Both the position numbers and the translations under genes were made by a program. Of a stretch of 64,000 nt of DNA, positions 54,859 through 64,000 are shown in pieces (position 1 is the first letter of the stretch; each line of letters starts with the position of its first letter). The notes under the pieces are model-generated. The model saw only the letters and a program-made list of their open reading frames with translations. It was not told the origin of the DNA and made no database searches. Origin of the DNA: Erythrobacter colymbi (GTDB taxonomy: Bacteria; Pseudomonadota; Alphaproteobacteria; Sphingomonadales; Sphingomonadaceae); contig NZ_MUYK01000002.1 in NCBI RefSeq assembly GCF_002155685.1, forward strand, positions 186,001-250,000, read 5' to 3'.

Positions 54859-55650
54859 ATGGCCGTTCTGCATTCCGCACCGCGCTTCGCCTCGAACGAA
54901 GGCGTTATCGACGCCGTGAGCGAGACCATCTCGGTCTGGCTGATCGAGGCCATCGAGGCGCATGGCGAGGTGATCTTCCGCGTCGAGCGCGATGCGGTGG
55001 ACAAGGTGCTGCGCATCCTGCGCGATGACCACGCCTACCAGCAGCTCATGGAAATCGCCGGGGCCGACTACCCCTCGCGGCCCGAGCGCTTCGAAGTCGT
55101 CTACATGCTCCAGAGCCTCACCAAGAACCACCGCGTCATGGTGAAGTGCTCGGCCGGCGAGGACACCCCCGTGCCGACCGCCACCACGCTGTGGCCCAAC
55201 GCCGGTTGGCTCGAGCGCGAGGTGTTCGACATGTACGGCGTGACCTTCGCCGGCAACCCCGATCTGCGCCGCATCCTCACCGATTACGGCTTCGAGGGGC
55301 ACCCGTTCCGCAAGGACTTCCCGATGACGGGCTACACCGAACTGCGCTATTCCGAGGAGGAAAAGCGCGTGGTGTACGAGCCCGTCGTGCTCGCGCAGGA
55401 AATGCGCACCTTCGACTTCCTCTCGCCCTGGGAAGGCGCGGACTACGTGCTTCCGGGTGACGAGAAGTCGCGCGGTGCGCCCCCGGTCGCCGAGCCCAAG
55501 ACCACCGAAAAGCCCGCCGACACCGGCGCGGGCAAGAAGGCGGATGAAGCCGCCGCCAAGCCCGTCGCCCCTGCCGCGCCCGCGCAGAAGGACAGCGGCA
55601 AGGGTGCCCCCGGCGCGCCCGATCCCACCTCGAAGGAGGGTGGCCGATGA
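54859..55650 (+). CDS. nuoC: NADH-quinone oxidoreductase subunit C, with disordered tail
   Basis: The 30-kDa subunit. Core residues 1-200 include [18 protein letters not shown] and the signature [22 protein letters not shown] near residue 119. Residues 201-263 are an Ala/Pro/Lys-rich low-complexity tail without family counterpart, lengthening the protein from the usual 200 or so. Similar tails occur in sphingomonad NuoC. Overlaps nuoD by four bases. Confidence 0.95.
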   Translation: MAVLHSAPRFASNEGVIDAVSETISVWLIEAIEAHGEVIFRVERDAVDKVLRILRDDHAYQQLMEIAGADYPSRPERFEVVYMLQSLTKNHRVMVKCSAGEDTPVPTATTLWPNAGWLEREVFDMYGVTFAGNPDLRRILTDYGFEGHPFRKDFPMTGYTELRYSEEEKRVVYEPVVLAQEMRTFDFLSPWEGADYVLPGDEKSRGAPPVAEPKTTEKPADTGAGKKADEAAAKPVAPAAPAQKDSGKGAPGAPDPTSKEGGR

Positions 55651-56858
55651 GCATGCAACTCGAACAGTCGCCGACCACCGAAGGCGAGGTCATCACCAAC
55701 TACACGATCAACTTCGGCCCCCAGCACCCGGCCGCGCACGGCGTGCTGCGCATGGTGATGGAGCTTGACGGCGAAGTGATCGAGCGGATCGATCCGCACG
55801 TGGGCCTGCTCCACCGCGGCACCGAGAAGCTGATCGAGCAGAAGACCTATCTCCAGGCGCTGCCCTATTTCGACCGGCTCGACTATTGCTCGCCGCTGGC
55901 GATGGAGCACTCCTATGTGCTCGCCATCGAGAAGCTGCTGAACCTCGAAGTGCCGCTGCGTGCCCGATACCTGCGCGTGCTGTTCGCCGAGCTCACCCGC
56001 ATCTGCAACCACATGCTCAACATGGGCGCGCACATCCTCGATGTCGGCGCGTTCACGCCGAACCTGTGGATCATGGATCTGCGCGAGGATTGCCTCAACT
56101 TCTTCGAGCGGGCCTCAGGCGCGCGGATGCACTCGGCATGGTTCCGCCCGGGCGGCGTCCATCAGGACGTGCCGGAGAAGCTGCTGGTCGATATCGGCGA
56201 CTGGCTCGACAACCGCTTCTTCCAGCTGTTCGAGGACGCGATGAGCCTCGTCATGGACAACCGCATCTTCAAGCAGCGCAACGTCGACATCGCCGTCGTG
56301 TCGCGCGAGGACGCGATTGCCTGGGGCTTCTCCGGCCCGATGATCCGTGCCGCGGGCATTCCGTGGGATCTGCGCAAGTCGCAGCCCTACGACGTCTATG
56401 ACCGTATGGAGTTCGACATTCCGGTCGGCACCAACTCGGACTGCTATGATCGCTTCATGGTGCGCGTGAAGGAAGTCTACGAGAGCGCGAAGATCATCCG
56501 CCAGTGTCTGCGCGATATGCCGCAAGGCCCGATCGCCAGCACCGACGGCAAGGTCTCGCCGCCGAAGCGCGGCGAGATGAAGCAGTCGATGGAAAGCCTG
56601 ATCCACCACTTCAAGCTCTACACCGAAGGCTTCCACGTCCCCGCGGGCGAGGTCTATGTCGCCACCGAAAGCCCCAAGGGCGAATTCGGCGTCTATCTCG
56701 TCAGCGACGGCACCAACAAGCCCTACCGCTGCAAGATCCGCCCCACCGCCTTCTCGCACCTCCAGGCGATGGACTTCATGTCCAAGGGCCACATGCTCCC
56801 CGACGCGACCGCCATTCTGGGCGCGATCGACGTGGTGTTCGGGGAGTGTGACCGGTGA
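55647..56858 (+). CDS. nuoD: NADH-quinone oxidoreductase subunit D
   Basis: The 403-residue 49-kDa subunit that forms the quinone-binding site with Nuo[23 protein letters not shown] (about residues 21-42) and [12 protein letters not shown] are family signatures, and the protein ends [10 protein letters not shown]. Full length. The GTG start of the following secreted hypothetical protein overlaps its stop, so translation is coupled. Confidence 0.97.
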   Translation: MSMQLEQSPTTEGEVITNYTINFGPQHPAAHGVLRMVMELDGEVIERIDPHVGLLHRGTEKLIEQKTYLQALPYFDRLDYCSPLAMEHSYVLAIEKLLNLEVPLRARYLRVLFAELTRICNHMLNMGAHILDVGAFTPNLWIMDLREDCLNFFERASGARMHSAWFRPGGVHQDVPEKLLVDIGDWLDNRFFQLFEDAMSLVMDNRIFKQRNVDIAVVSREDAIAWGFSGPMIRAAGIPWDLRKSQPYDVYDRMEFDIPVGTNSDCYDRFMVRVKEVYESAKIIRQCLRDMPQGPIASTDGKVSPPKRGEMKQSMESLIHHFKLYTEGFHVPAGEVYVATESPKGEFGVYLVSDGTNKPYRCKIRPTAFSHLQAMDFMSKGHMLPDATAILGAIDVVFGECDR

Positions 56859-57841
56859 GCATAGGGCGCGCCCGGATTGCACTTTGTCTGGCCTTGATGT
56901 TCGGTACGTCAGGGTTTTCAGAAGCGCGTGGGCAGGATCGTCAGGGAGCCGCGCCGCATCCGGCAATGGCCGCATTCCTGAACGAGCTTGATGCCGGTGC
57001 GCTTGATGCAGCTGCTTCGCGAATTTCGCGCATTGGCGATTTCGGCGATGAGGACGTGTTCGCTATTCGGCCCTCGCGGGGCGAACTGGTAGCCTTGCTC
57101 AGATCGTGCAGGCAGATTTCGGGCATGTATGGTGTATCGAGCTCCATCTACAGTCAGCTTCAGCAGACAGAGTGGAGCTGTCCAGGTGACCAAATATACA
57201 CGGTCAACTTCTGGCCTGAGGATGCGCTTTCGTCCAGCAGCCGGGTTCCTCGGCCTTACCTGATGGTCGCGGCGATCGAGACGCCCGAATCTCGGAGCCG
57301 GAGAGAGGAAAAGCGCAAGGTACAGCGCACGCCAGACGGCGCTATGCCACCGCCACCTATTCGGCTTGTGCGTTCCGAGCAGGAGCAAAAGAGCGTCATC
57401 GAGCGGCAGGAGCTGGAGCGCTTAGCAGCATATGGCCGACGGGACGCCGTGGGCGAAGCCGTCGTGAAGGGCAAGCTTGAAGCCATCGCCGATTTCGTGA
57501 CCGACGAAACGCAAGTCCGTTATGGCACGCGCGATCCTTACTTCGATGTTCGTCTGGAGGACCTGCGAGGGAAGGGGATGGCTGCTCTTATTGCGGTGAT
57601 ATCCCGAGCCTCGAGCGACGTTGGCTCGCCAGTCGCTTTTGCGTGTCGGCTCGGCGATGGTCAGTGGCCCCCGCAGGTTTGTCAGTGGGAATTGTCTGAT
57701 CCAAATAACGGATTACGCGCTGACATGAATTTCAGCGGCCCGGGCGGGACGATCAACTCGATCCGGCTTTACCGCGAAACGCCGACCGAAGCTGATGCAT
57801 TTCGTCAGCGCGCCATTCGAGCCGGAGTAATCAATGGCTGA
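56855..57841 (+). CDS. Secreted hypothetical protein inserted between nuoD and nuoE
   Basis: A 328-residue protein I cannot name. It has a GTG start, a probable signal peptide (residues 1-26), four cysteines in two pairs (SCRQIS/WSCPG and FACRLG/QVCQW), a charged helix near residues 140-195 with a run of Glu/Arg, and no membrane segment after the signal. Start overlaps nuoD by four bases and its stop overlaps nuoE by eight. Its composition and codon use look lower in GC than the nuo genes, a sign of transfer. It is not a known complex I subunit. Confidence 0.7.
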   Translation: MSIGRARIALCLALMFGTSGFSEARGQDRQGAAPHPAMAAFLNELDAGALDAAASRISRIGDFGDEDVFAIRPSRGELVALLRSCRQISGMYGVSSSIYSQLQQTEWSCPGDQIYTVNFWPEDALSSSSRVPRPYLMVAAIETPESRSRREEKRKVQRTPDGAMPPPPIRLVRSEQEQKSVIERQELERLAAYGRRDAVGEAVVKGKLEAIADFVTDETQVRYGTRDPYFDVRLEDLRGKGMAALIAVISRASSDVGSPVAFACRLGDGQWPPQVCQWELSDPNNGLRADMNFSGPGGTINSIRLYRETPTEADAFRQRAIRAGVING

Positions 57842-58502
57842 CCGTACCCCCGCTCCCGACACTCCCGAACTGCGCGCCCGCTGGGGCGGCTTCGCGTGGA
57901 CGCCGGAGAACAAGAAAACCGCCGATTGGCACATCGCCAAGTATCCCGAAGGGCGCCAGCGCTCGGCGGTGATGCCGCTGCTCGATCTTGCCCAGCGGCA
58001 GGTCGGCGCGGAGACCGATACGCAGGGCTGGCTGCCGCTGCCTGTGATTGAGTATGTCGCCAAATATCTCGACATGCCGGTGATCCGCGTGCTCGAGGTC
58101 GCCAGCTTCTACTTCATGTACAACCTCAAGCCCGTCGGCAAATTCCACGTGCAGGTGTGCGGCACCACGCCCTGCATGCTGCGCGGGAGCGACGACATCA
58201 TGACCGCCTGCAAGAAGCGCGGGATGGTGAAGGGCGGGGTCTCGGCGGATGGCCTCTGGACCCTCACCGAAGTCGAATGCATGGGCAATTGCGCGACCGC
58301 GCCGATGGTTCAGATCAACGACGACAACTACGAGGACCTGACGCCCGAGCGCCTCGATGCGGTGCTCGATGCGCTTGCCGCGGGCCAGCAGCCGAAGACG
58401 GGCACGCAGGAGCCGGGCCGTCACACGTCCGAGCCTGCGGGCGGGCCGACCACGCTGACCGCGATGGTCGATGCCAACCATGACTATCGGGGCGAGTGGT
58501 AA
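57834..58502 (+). CDS. nuoE: NADH-quinone oxidoreductase subunit E
   Basis: The 222-residue 24-kDa subunit with the [2Fe-2S] cluster N1a. The four cysteines are in VCGTTPCML (about residues 107 and 112) and VECMGNCATAPM (about 148 and 152). Residues from about 180 form a Gly/Pro/Thr-rich tail (QQPKTGTQEPGRHTSEPAGG), longer than in the classical subunit. Starts inside the end of the secreted protein gene. Confidence 0.96.
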   Translation: MADRTPAPDTPELRARWGGFAWTPENKKTADWHIAKYPEGRQRSAVMPLLDLAQRQVGAETDTQGWLPLPVIEYVAKYLDMPVIRVLEVASFYFMYNLKPVGKFHVQVCGTTPCMLRGSDDIMTACKKRGMVKGGVSADGLWTLTEVECMGNCATAPMVQINDDNYEDLTPERLDAVLDALAAGQQPKTGTQEPGRHTSEPAGGPTTLTAMVDANHDYRGEW

Positions 58503-58646
58503 GTGACCTCCGTCGTCTCCATCATCGTTGCGATCCTGCTCGCCTTCATCGCCTTCAAGGTGCTGATGGGGCTGGTGCGCGTGGGGGTGATCCTGGTCAT
58601 TGTCGTGGTTCTGATCGGCATGTGGCAGTCGGGGGCGTTTGCATGA
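58503..58646 (+). CDS. Small membrane protein, 47 aa, in nuo operon
   Basis: GTG immediately after the nuoE stop codon opens a 47-residue frame, almost entirely hydrophobic: [18 protein letters not shown] and [15 protein letters not shown] form two helices separated by a short MGLVR loop. The TGA overlaps the ATG of the next small gene. No similarity to a complex I subunit is recognised. The tight packing and clean frame support a real gene. Confidence 0.6.
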   Translation: MTSVVSIIVAILLAFIAFKVLMGLVRVGVILVIVVVLIGMWQSGAFA

Positions 58647-58819
58647 ACCCGCTGACGCTGCTCTTCGCGATCCTCGGGCTCACCGGCTTTGCGCTGGGCG
58701 CGGTGCTGACCGCGACGGGGCCCTACGAGATGGGCGTGATTATCATGGGCCTCGGCCTTGTGTTTCAGGTGATTTCGCTGGTGCGCATCAAGCGCGCCAA
58801 GGCAAAGGGAATGCAGTGA
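58643..58819 (+). CDS. Small membrane protein, 58 aa, in nuo operon
   Basis: A 58-residue protein with two helices, [19 protein letters not shown] and [18 protein letters not shown], and a basic tail [11 protein letters not shown] expected in the cytoplasm. ATG overlaps the 47-residue gene's stop and its own stop overlaps the nuoF ATG (TGATG). Function unknown; it may assist complex I assembly or simply be a passenger. Confidence 0.62.
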   Translation: MNPLTLLFAILGLTGFALGAVLTATGPYEMGVIIMGLGLVFQVISLVRIKRAKAKGMQ

Positions 58820-60111
58820 TGCTTGCCGACAAGGACCGCATCTTCACCAACCTCTACGGCTTCCAGGACTGGAGCCTGAAGGCGGCGCAGAAGCGCGGGG
58901 ACTGGGACAACACCAAGGCGCTGCTCGCGCGCGGGCAGGATGCGATCATCGAGGAGATCAAGGCCTCGGGCCTGCGCGGGCGGGGCGGGGCGGGCTTCCC
59001 GACGGGGCTGAAGTGGTCCTTCATGCCCAAGGAATCACGTGACGGCCGGCCGAGCTTCCTCGTCATCAATGCCGACGAATCCGAGCCCGGTTCGTGCAAG
59101 GACCGCGAAATCATCCGCCACGATCCGCACAAGCTGGTCGAAGGCGCACTGGTGGCCGGCTACGCGATGCGCGCGCGGGCGGCCTATATCTACATCCGCG
59201 GCGAATATATCCGCGAGGCCGAGACGCTCCAGAAGGCGATCTCGGAGGCCTATGACGCCGGGCTGATCGGCAAGAACGCCTGCGGTTCGGGCTACGACTT
59301 CGATGTCTTCATGCACCGCGGCGCAGGCGCCTATATCTGCGGCGAAGAGACCGCGATGATCGAGAGTCTCGAGGGCAAGAAGGGCCAGCCGCGCCTCAAG
59401 CCGCCTTTCCCGGCGGGCGCGGGCCTCTATGGCTGCCCGACCACGGTCAACAACGTAGAGTCCATCGCCGTCGCGCCGACGATCCTGCGGCGCGGGGCAT
59501 CGTGGTTCTCGTCCTTCGGGCGCGAGAACAACAAGGGCACCAAGCTGTTCCAGATCAGCGGCCACGTGGAAAAGCCCTGCGTGGTCGAGGAAGCGATGAG
59601 CATCCCCTTCGAGGAGCTGATCGAGAAGCACTGCGGCGGTATCCGCGGCGGGTGGGACAATCTGCTGGCGGTGATCCCCGGCGGCTCCTCGGTGCCGCTC
59701 GTCCCCGCCGCGCAGATCCGCTCCGCCCCGATGGACTTCGACGGGCTCAAGGAATTGGGCTCGGGCCTCGGCACGGCGGCGGTCATCGTCATGGACAAGT
59801 CGACCGACATCGTCCGTGCGATCAGCCGCCTGTCCTATTTCTACAAGCACGAAAGCTGCGGCCAGTGCACCCCCTGCCGCGAGGGCACGGGCTGGATGTG
59901 GCGCATGATGGAGCGCCTGCGCACGGGCGATGCGGCGGTCGAGGAAATCGACATGCTGCAGGAAGTCACCAAGCAGGTCGAGGGCCACACCATCTGCGCG
60001 CTGGGCGATGCCGCCGCGTGGCCGATCCAGGGCCTCATCCGCCACTTCCGCCCCGAGCTCGAGCGGCGGATCGCGGAGCATAACGCCAAGTTTGCGGAGG
60101 CGGCGGAGTGA
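58819..60111 (+). CDS. nuoF: NADH-quinone oxidoreductase subunit F
   Basis: The 430-residue 51-kDa subunit binding NADH, FMN and cluster N3. [16 protein letters not shown] near residue 52 is the FMN/NADH loop, [22 protein letters not shown] near residue 170 is conserved, and [12 protein letters not shown] near 344 plus the later [13 protein letters not shown] supply the four cysteines. Full length. Confidence 0.97.
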   Translation: MLADKDRIFTNLYGFQDWSLKAAQKRGDWDNTKALLARGQDAIIEEIKASGLRGRGGAGFPTGLKWSFMPKESRDGRPSFLVINADESEPGSCKDREIIRHDPHKLVEGALVAGYAMRARAAYIYIRGEYIREAETLQKAISEAYDAGLIGKNACGSGYDFDVFMHRGAGAYICGEETAMIESLEGKKGQPRLKPPFPAGAGLYGCPTTVNNVESIAVAPTILRRGASWFSSFGRENNKGTKLFQISGHVEKPCVVEEAMSIPFEELIEKHCGGIRGGWDNLLAVIPGGSSVPLVPAAQIRSAPMDFDGLKELGSGLGTAAVIVMDKSTDIVRAISRLSYFYKHESCGQCTPCREGTGWMWRMMERLRTGDAAVEEIDMLQEVTKQVEGHTICALGDAAAWPIQGLIRHFRPELERRIAEHNAKFAEAAE

Positions 60112-60476
60112 ACCAGGAGCTCACCTACACCCCTGCGCGCGTGCTCGCGCTGGCGTGCTTCGTTCCTTGGGCGTGCCTTGCCGCCTTCATGCTCTACGAC
60201 ATCGTCCAGCGCGGGTCGGAGGATTTCTACGGCTCGGAGATGGTCTTCGCCTCCGCCGTCAGCGGCGTGCTGGGCGCAGCCGGAGCGCTCGGCGTGTGGC
60301 TGCGCAAGCCCGCGGGCGCCGTGCTGGTGCTGCTGGCGGCCGCCATCAACCATTTCGCCGGCGTTTTTTCGGACGGCGTCAACGGCCAGTACAACTGGGG
60401 CCTGACCATCGTCTCGGCCCTGCTGGTGCTCGTCGTGTGTGTGCACAGTTTCCTAGCGGATCAGAATCATGCCTAA
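60108..60476 (+). CDS. Hypothetical membrane protein between nuoF and nuoG
   Basis: A 122-residue protein with four predicted membrane helices ([65 protein letters not shown]). GTG start overlaps the nuoF stop; its end overlaps nuoG by eight bases. Not a known Nuo subunit and no family is recognised. The position inside an essential operon suggests it is tolerated or useful to complex I. Confidence 0.68.
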   Translation: MNQELTYTPARVLALACFVPWACLAAFMLYDIVQRGSEDFYGSEMVFASAVSGVLGAAGALGVWLRKPAGAVLVLLAAAINHFAGVFSDGVNGQYNWGLTIVSALLVLVVCVHSFLADQNHA

Positions 60477-62484
60477 GGTCACCGTAGACGGTCAGGAAAT
60501 CGAGGTTCCGGCGGGCGCGACCGTGCTCCAGGCCTGCGAGATGGCGGGCAAGGAAATCCCGCGCTTCTGCTATCACGAGCGCCTCTCGATCGCCGGCAAT
60601 TGCCGCATGTGCCTTGTCGAGGTGAAGCCCGGGCCGCCCAAGCCGCAGGCCTCCTGCGCGCTGCCCGCGACCGACGGTCAGGAGATCCGCACCGACAGCC
60701 CGATGGTCAAGAAGGCCCGCGAGGGGGTGATGGAGTTCCTGCTCATCAACCACCCGCTCGATTGCCCGATCTGCGACCAGGGCGGCGAGTGCGATCTGCA
60801 GGATCAGGCGGTGGCCTATGGCCGCGGCGGCTCGCGCTACCATGAGAACAAGCGCGCGGTGACCGAGAAATACATGGGCCCGCTGATCAAGACGATCATG
60901 ACCCGCTGCATCCACTGCACCCGCTGCGTGCGCTTCTCGGAAGAGATCGCGGGCGTCGACGAAATCGGCGCGCTCTATCGCGGCGAGGACATGCAGATCA
61001 CGACCTATCTCGAACAGGCGGCGGCGCATGAACTGTCGGCGAACGTCATCGACCTGTGCCCGGTCGGTGCGCTGACCTCGCGCCCCTACGCCTTCGAAGC
61101 CCGCCCGTGGGAGCTCAAGAAGACGCTCTCGATCGACGTATCGGACGCGGTCGGCGCCAACATTACGCTCCACTCCAAGGGCCGCGAAGTCATGCGTGCG
61201 CTGCCGCGCGTGAATGACGACGTCAACGAGGAGTGGCTCTCCGACAAGGGCCGCTATCAGGTCGACGGCCTGACCAAGCGCCGCCTCGACCGCGTGTGGG
61301 TGCGCCGCGAGGGCAAGCTCCAGCCGGCCGAGTGGACCGAGGCTTTCGGGATGATCGCCTCCGCGCTGGAAGGCGACAAGGCCAGCATCGCGGCCGTGGC
61401 GGGCGATCTGCTCGATGCCGAGACGATGTTTGCCGCCAAGGCGCTGGTCAATGCCTGCGGTTCGAACCTCACCGAAGCGCGCCAGACCGGCATGACCTAT
61501 GACGTGTCGAACCTTGCCGCGGTCAACTTCAACAGCACCTTCGCCGGGATCGAGACGGCTGACGCGATCCTGATCGTCGGCAGCAATGTCCGCTGGGAAG
61601 CCGCGCTGCTCAATGTCCGCCTGCGCAAGGCGGTGAAGGCGGGGGCGAAGGTCTACATCATCGGGCCGGAATGGGACCCGACCTATCCGGCAACCTTCCT
61701 CGGCAGCGATCTGAAGCTGCTGAACCGCATCCCCAAGGAACTGGGCGATGTGATGAAGAACGCCCAGCGTCCCGCAGTGATCCTCGGCGCGGCGGCGCTC
61801 GCCAAGGGTGCGCTGCCGGCCGCGCTCAAGCTGGTCGACAAGTTCAACCTCGTGCGTGAGGGCTGGAACGGCTTCAACGTGCTGCACATCTCGGCGGCGC
61901 GCATGGCCTCGCTGATGCTCGGCTTCACGCTTCCGGGCGGTATGGGCGACATCGCCGCCGCTTCGCCCAAGGTTCTCCTGAGCCTCGGCGCGGACGAGAT
62001 GGACTATGCGCCCTACGCGGGCAGCCTCAAGGTCTATATTGGCCACCACGGCGACAAGGGCGCACATCACGCCGACATCATCCTTCCGGGCGCATCCTAC
62101 GCCGAGAAGGACGGGACCTACGTCAACACCGAGGGCCGCGTGCAGTTCGCCGAGAAGGCGGTCTTCGCCCCCGGTGACGCGCGCGAGGACTGGACGATCC
62201 TGCGCGCGCTGGCCGATGCACTGGGCGTGACCGTGGGCTTCGACAGCTTCGGCGAGTTGCAGGCCAAGATGATCGCCGCCGTCCCCGCGTTCGGGGAAGA
62301 GGGCCTCGCCGATTACGGCGCGCTGCCCAAGGCGGACAGCGGTGCCAAGTTCGAGGGCGAGCTTGCGGGCTATCCTATCAAGGACTTCTACCTCACCAAC
62401 CCCATCGCCCGCGCGAGCGAGGTGATGCAGCGCTGCTCGGATGAGCTGCTGCACGGGGCGGAAGTGAAGGAGGCCGCGGAATGA
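60469..62484 (+). CDS. nuoG: NADH-quinone oxidoreductase subunit G
   Basis: The 671-residue 75-kDa subunit. The [2Fe-2S] domain has CYHERLSIAGNCRMC near residue 34, followed by HPLDCPICDQGGECDLQDQ near residue 98 and CIHCTRCVRF near 146 for the [4Fe-4S] clusters. The C-terminal molybdopterin-oxidoreductase-like domain lacks cofactor ligands, as expected. Length agrees with alphaproteobacterial NuoG. Confidence 0.97.
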   Translation: MPKVTVDGQEIEVPAGATVLQACEMAGKEIPRFCYHERLSIAGNCRMCLVEVKPGPPKPQASCALPATDGQEIRTDSPMVKKAREGVMEFLLINHPLDCPICDQGGECDLQDQAVAYGRGGSRYHENKRAVTEKYMGPLIKTIMTRCIHCTRCVRFSEEIAGVDEIGALYRGEDMQITTYLEQAAAHELSANVIDLCPVGALTSRPYAFEARPWELKKTLSIDVSDAVGANITLHSKGREVMRALPRVNDDVNEEWLSDKGRYQVDGLTKRRLDRVWVRREGKLQPAEWTEAFGMIASALEGDKASIAAVAGDLLDAETMFAAKALVNACGSNLTEARQTGMTYDVSNLAAVNFNSTFAGIETADAILIVGSNVRWEAALLNVRLRKAVKAGAKVYIIGPEWDPTYPATFLGSDLKLLNRIPKELGDVMKNAQRPAVILGAAALAKGALPAALKLVDKFNLVREGWNGFNVLHISAARMASLMLGFTLPGGMGDIAAASPKVLLSLGADEMDYAPYAGSLKVYIGHHGDKGAHHADIILPGASYAEKDGTYVNTEGRVQFAEKAVFAPGDAREDWTILRALADALGVTVGFDSFGELQAKMIAAVPAFGEEGLADYGALPKADSGAKFEGELAGYPIKDFYLTNPIARASEVMQRCSDELLHGAEVKEAAE

Positions 62485-62503
62485 CCCGGCTTCCCGCTTC
62501 ATC

Positions 62504-62588
62504 CGTCATCCCCGCGCAGGCGGGGATCCAGCTGTCCTCCATCCTTTCCCGCCAAGTTAGCTGTACCCCCGCCTTCGCGGGGGTGACG
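62504..62588. repeat. Intergenic inverted repeat, family D, between nuoG and nuoH
   Basis: Arms 62504-62533 and 62559-62588 are inverted copies, 30 bases each with about four mismatches, beginning CGTCATCCCCGC or ending GCGGGGGTGACG, with AGCTG at the inner ends. The whole can fold into a long hairpin. It occupies most of the 121-base gap between nuoG and nuoH, the only sizeable gap in the operon. No T-tract follows, so transcription may continue through it. Confidence 0.85.
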
Positions 62589-62605
62589 GCCATGGGTGCA
62601 CTGCA

Positions 62606-63670
62606 ATGACCGCCTTCTTCCAATCCCTCGGCCTGCCTTACGAATGGGCCTGGACCGTGGCGACGCTCGCCGCGATCATCGTCATTTCGCTGCTCGTCAT
62701 GTTCAGCGTCGCCATGGTGATCTATGTCGACCGCAAGGTGCTCGGCGCGATCATGCTTCGCAGAGGCCCCAACGTGGTAGGGCCCTTCGGCCTGCTGCAA
62801 TCCTTCGCGGATGGCCTCAAGGTCTTCCTGCAAGAGACCATCATTCCGAGCGCCGCGAACAAGGGCATCTTCCTGCTCGCGCCGATCATCACCTTTACCG
62901 TCGCGCTCGCGGCCTGGGCGGTGATCCCGTTCAGCGCCGGCATGGTGCTCGCCGATATCAACGTGGGCCTGCTCTACATCCTCGCGATCAGCTCGATGGG
63001 CGTCTACGGCGTGGTGATGAGCGGGTGGGCGTCTAACTCCAAATACCCGTTCTTCTCGGCGATGCGCGCCTCGGCGCAGATGATCTCCTACGAAGTCTCG
63101 ATCGGCTTCGTGCTGGTCTGCGTCGTGCTGTTCGCGGGCACGTTCAACCTCAGCGGGATCGTGAACGCGCAGCAGGGCTTCGGGCTCGGCCTGATCAACG
63201 CCTATGCGATCCACCCGCTGCTCTTCCCGATGTGGGTGGTGTTCTTCATCTCCGCCCTGGCCGAGACCGCGCGCGCGCCCTTCGACCTCACCGAGGCCGA
63301 GAGCGAGCTCGTCGCGGGCTACCAGACCGAATATTCCTCGATGAGCTTCGCGCTGTTCTGGCTCGGCGAATATGCCAACATCCTGCTGATGTGCTCGCTC
63401 AACACGCTGCTGTTCTGGGGCGGGTGGCTGCCGCCGCTCGACATTCCGGTGCTCTACATGGTGCCGGGGATCATCTGGTTCCTGCTGAAGACCTTCGTGT
63501 TCTTCTTCATGTTCAGCTGGATCTGGGCGACCGTGCCGCGTTACCGCTACGACCAGCTGATGCGCCTCGGGTGGAAGGTGTTCCTGCCGATGAGCTTGTT
63601 CTTTGTCGCCGCCACGAGCAGCTGGCTGATGGCCACCGGTGCCTTCGGCGAACAGTTCGCGATCTTTTGA
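62606..63670 (+). CDS. nuoH: NADH-quinone oxidoreductase subunit H
   Basis: The 354-residue membrane subunit lying next to the quinone cavity. Eight or so helices are visible. Conserved loops include [30 protein letters not shown] near residue 43 and [28 protein letters not shown] near residue 217. Full length. Separated from nuoG by the family D repeat. Confidence 0.97.
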   Translation: MTAFFQSLGLPYEWAWTVATLAAIIVISLLVMFSVAMVIYVDRKVLGAIMLRRGPNVVGPFGLLQSFADGLKVFLQETIIPSAANKGIFLLAPIITFTVALAAWAVIPFSAGMVLADINVGLLYILAISSMGVYGVVMSGWASNSKYPFFSAMRASAQMISYEVSIGFVLVCVVLFAGTFNLSGIVNAQQGFGLGLINAYAIHPLLFPMWVVFFISALAETARAPFDLTEAESELVAGYQTEYSSMSFALFWLGEYANILLMCSLNTLLFWGGWLPPLDIPVLYMVPGIIWFLLKTFVFFFMFSWIWATVPRYRYDQLMRLGWKVFLPMSLFFVAATSSWLMATGAFGEQFAIF

Positions 63671-63678
63671 GAGCTTCG

Positions 63679-64000
63679 ATGACCACCGTCTCCCACCTCA
63701 TCAAATCGTTCACCCTCTGGGAATTCCTCAAGGCGCATGCCTTGACGCTGAAGTATTTCTTCAAGCCCAAGGTGACGATCAACTACCCCTTCGAGAAGGC
63801 TCCGCTCTCGCCCCGCTTCCGCGGCGAGCACGCGCTGCGGCGTTATCCGAACGGGGAGGAACGCTGCATCGCGTGCAAGCTGTGCGAGGCCGTGTGCCCC
63901 GCGCAGGCGATCACCATCGAGAGCGAGCCGCGCGAGGACGGCAGCCGCCGCACCACCCGCTACGATATCGACATGACCAAGTGCATCTTCTGCGGCTTCT
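63679..64000 (+). CDS. nuoI: NADH-quinone oxidoreductase subunit I (partial, cut by window end)
   Basis: The first 107 codons of the 8Fe-8S ferredoxin-like subunit. After the N-terminal amphipathic region [33 protein letters not shown], the first [4Fe-4S] motif [16 protein letters not shown] is seen near residue 63, and the window ends within the second, CIFCGF. Full genes are about 160 residues. Confidence 0.97.
   Translation, partial: MTTVSHLIKSFTLWEFLKAHALTLKYFFKPKVTINYPFEKAPLSPRFRGEHALRRYPNGEERCIACKLCEAVCPAQAITIESEPREDGSRRTTRYDIDMTKCIFCGF

Overview
The window is a high-GC, gene-dense stretch of a chromosome from an alphaproteobacterium, most likely order Sphingomonadales, family Erythrobacteraceae (Erythrobacter/Porphyrobacter-like). 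This rests on protein character (exosortase A gene set, frameshift-free prfB, RNase E with a very long Ala/Pro/Glu/Arg tail, Sphingomonadales-type nuo operon) and not on any database search. I see no rRNA, tRNA, CRISPR array, insertion sequence or prophage. Only the last gene (nuoI) is cut by a window edge.

Region by region: (1) 1-13.8 kb holds housekeeping genes: a DUF1330 protein, a PA0069-type radical SAM protein whose start codon lies inside a perfect parS site, moaB, a lytic transglycosylase, a uracil-DNA-glycosylase-like protein, ETF-ubiquinone oxidoreductase, ispE, an N-formylglutamate amidohydrolase-like gene, ilvD, a small lipoprotein, NAD(P)HX epimerase/dehydratase and an RNA uracil methyltransferase. 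(2) 13.8-31.8 kb is a 15-gene exosortase A (XrtA)-associated locus. A leftward arm carries a GNAT protein, an acyl carrier protein and two alpha/beta hydrolases. A rightward arm carries an acyl-CoA ligase, a PLP decarboxylase, a Wza-like exporter, a chain-length determinant, an autokinase, an outer-membrane protein, an ATPase, a polysaccharide deacetylase, a FemAB-like protein, a glycosyltransferase, exosortase A and an asparagine-synthase-like amidotransferase. Together these should make and export an exopolysaccharide, sort surface proteins, and run an acyl-ACP/amine chemistry of unknown product. A second parS-like site sits in this locus. (3) 31.8-53.7 kb is core metabolism and envelope: zapE, a thioesterase, a solitary sdhB, an SDR, a methyltransferase, rne with a clear terminator, a cell-wall amidase, PBP1A, a periplasmic peroxiredoxin, prfB, an exported lipoprotein methyltransferase, a nitronate-monooxygenase-like flavoprotein, a 2-hydroxyacid dehydrogenase, a thiolase, an Imm11-like orphan and a coniferyl-aldehyde-type dehydrogenase. 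(4) 53.8-64.0 kb is the complex I operon nuoA-B-C-D-E-F-G-H-I. It is interrupted by four unrelated in-line genes (a 328-residue secreted protein, membrane proteins of 47, 58 and 122 residues) and one inverted-repeat element.

The most notable points are the two parS-type sites (suggesting the window lies near the replication origin), the XrtA locus with no PEP-CTERM substrate and no EpsI domain, the passenger genes in the nuo operon, and a scatter of single accessory genes wedged flush between core genes. Four unrelated families of intergenic inverted repeats are also present.
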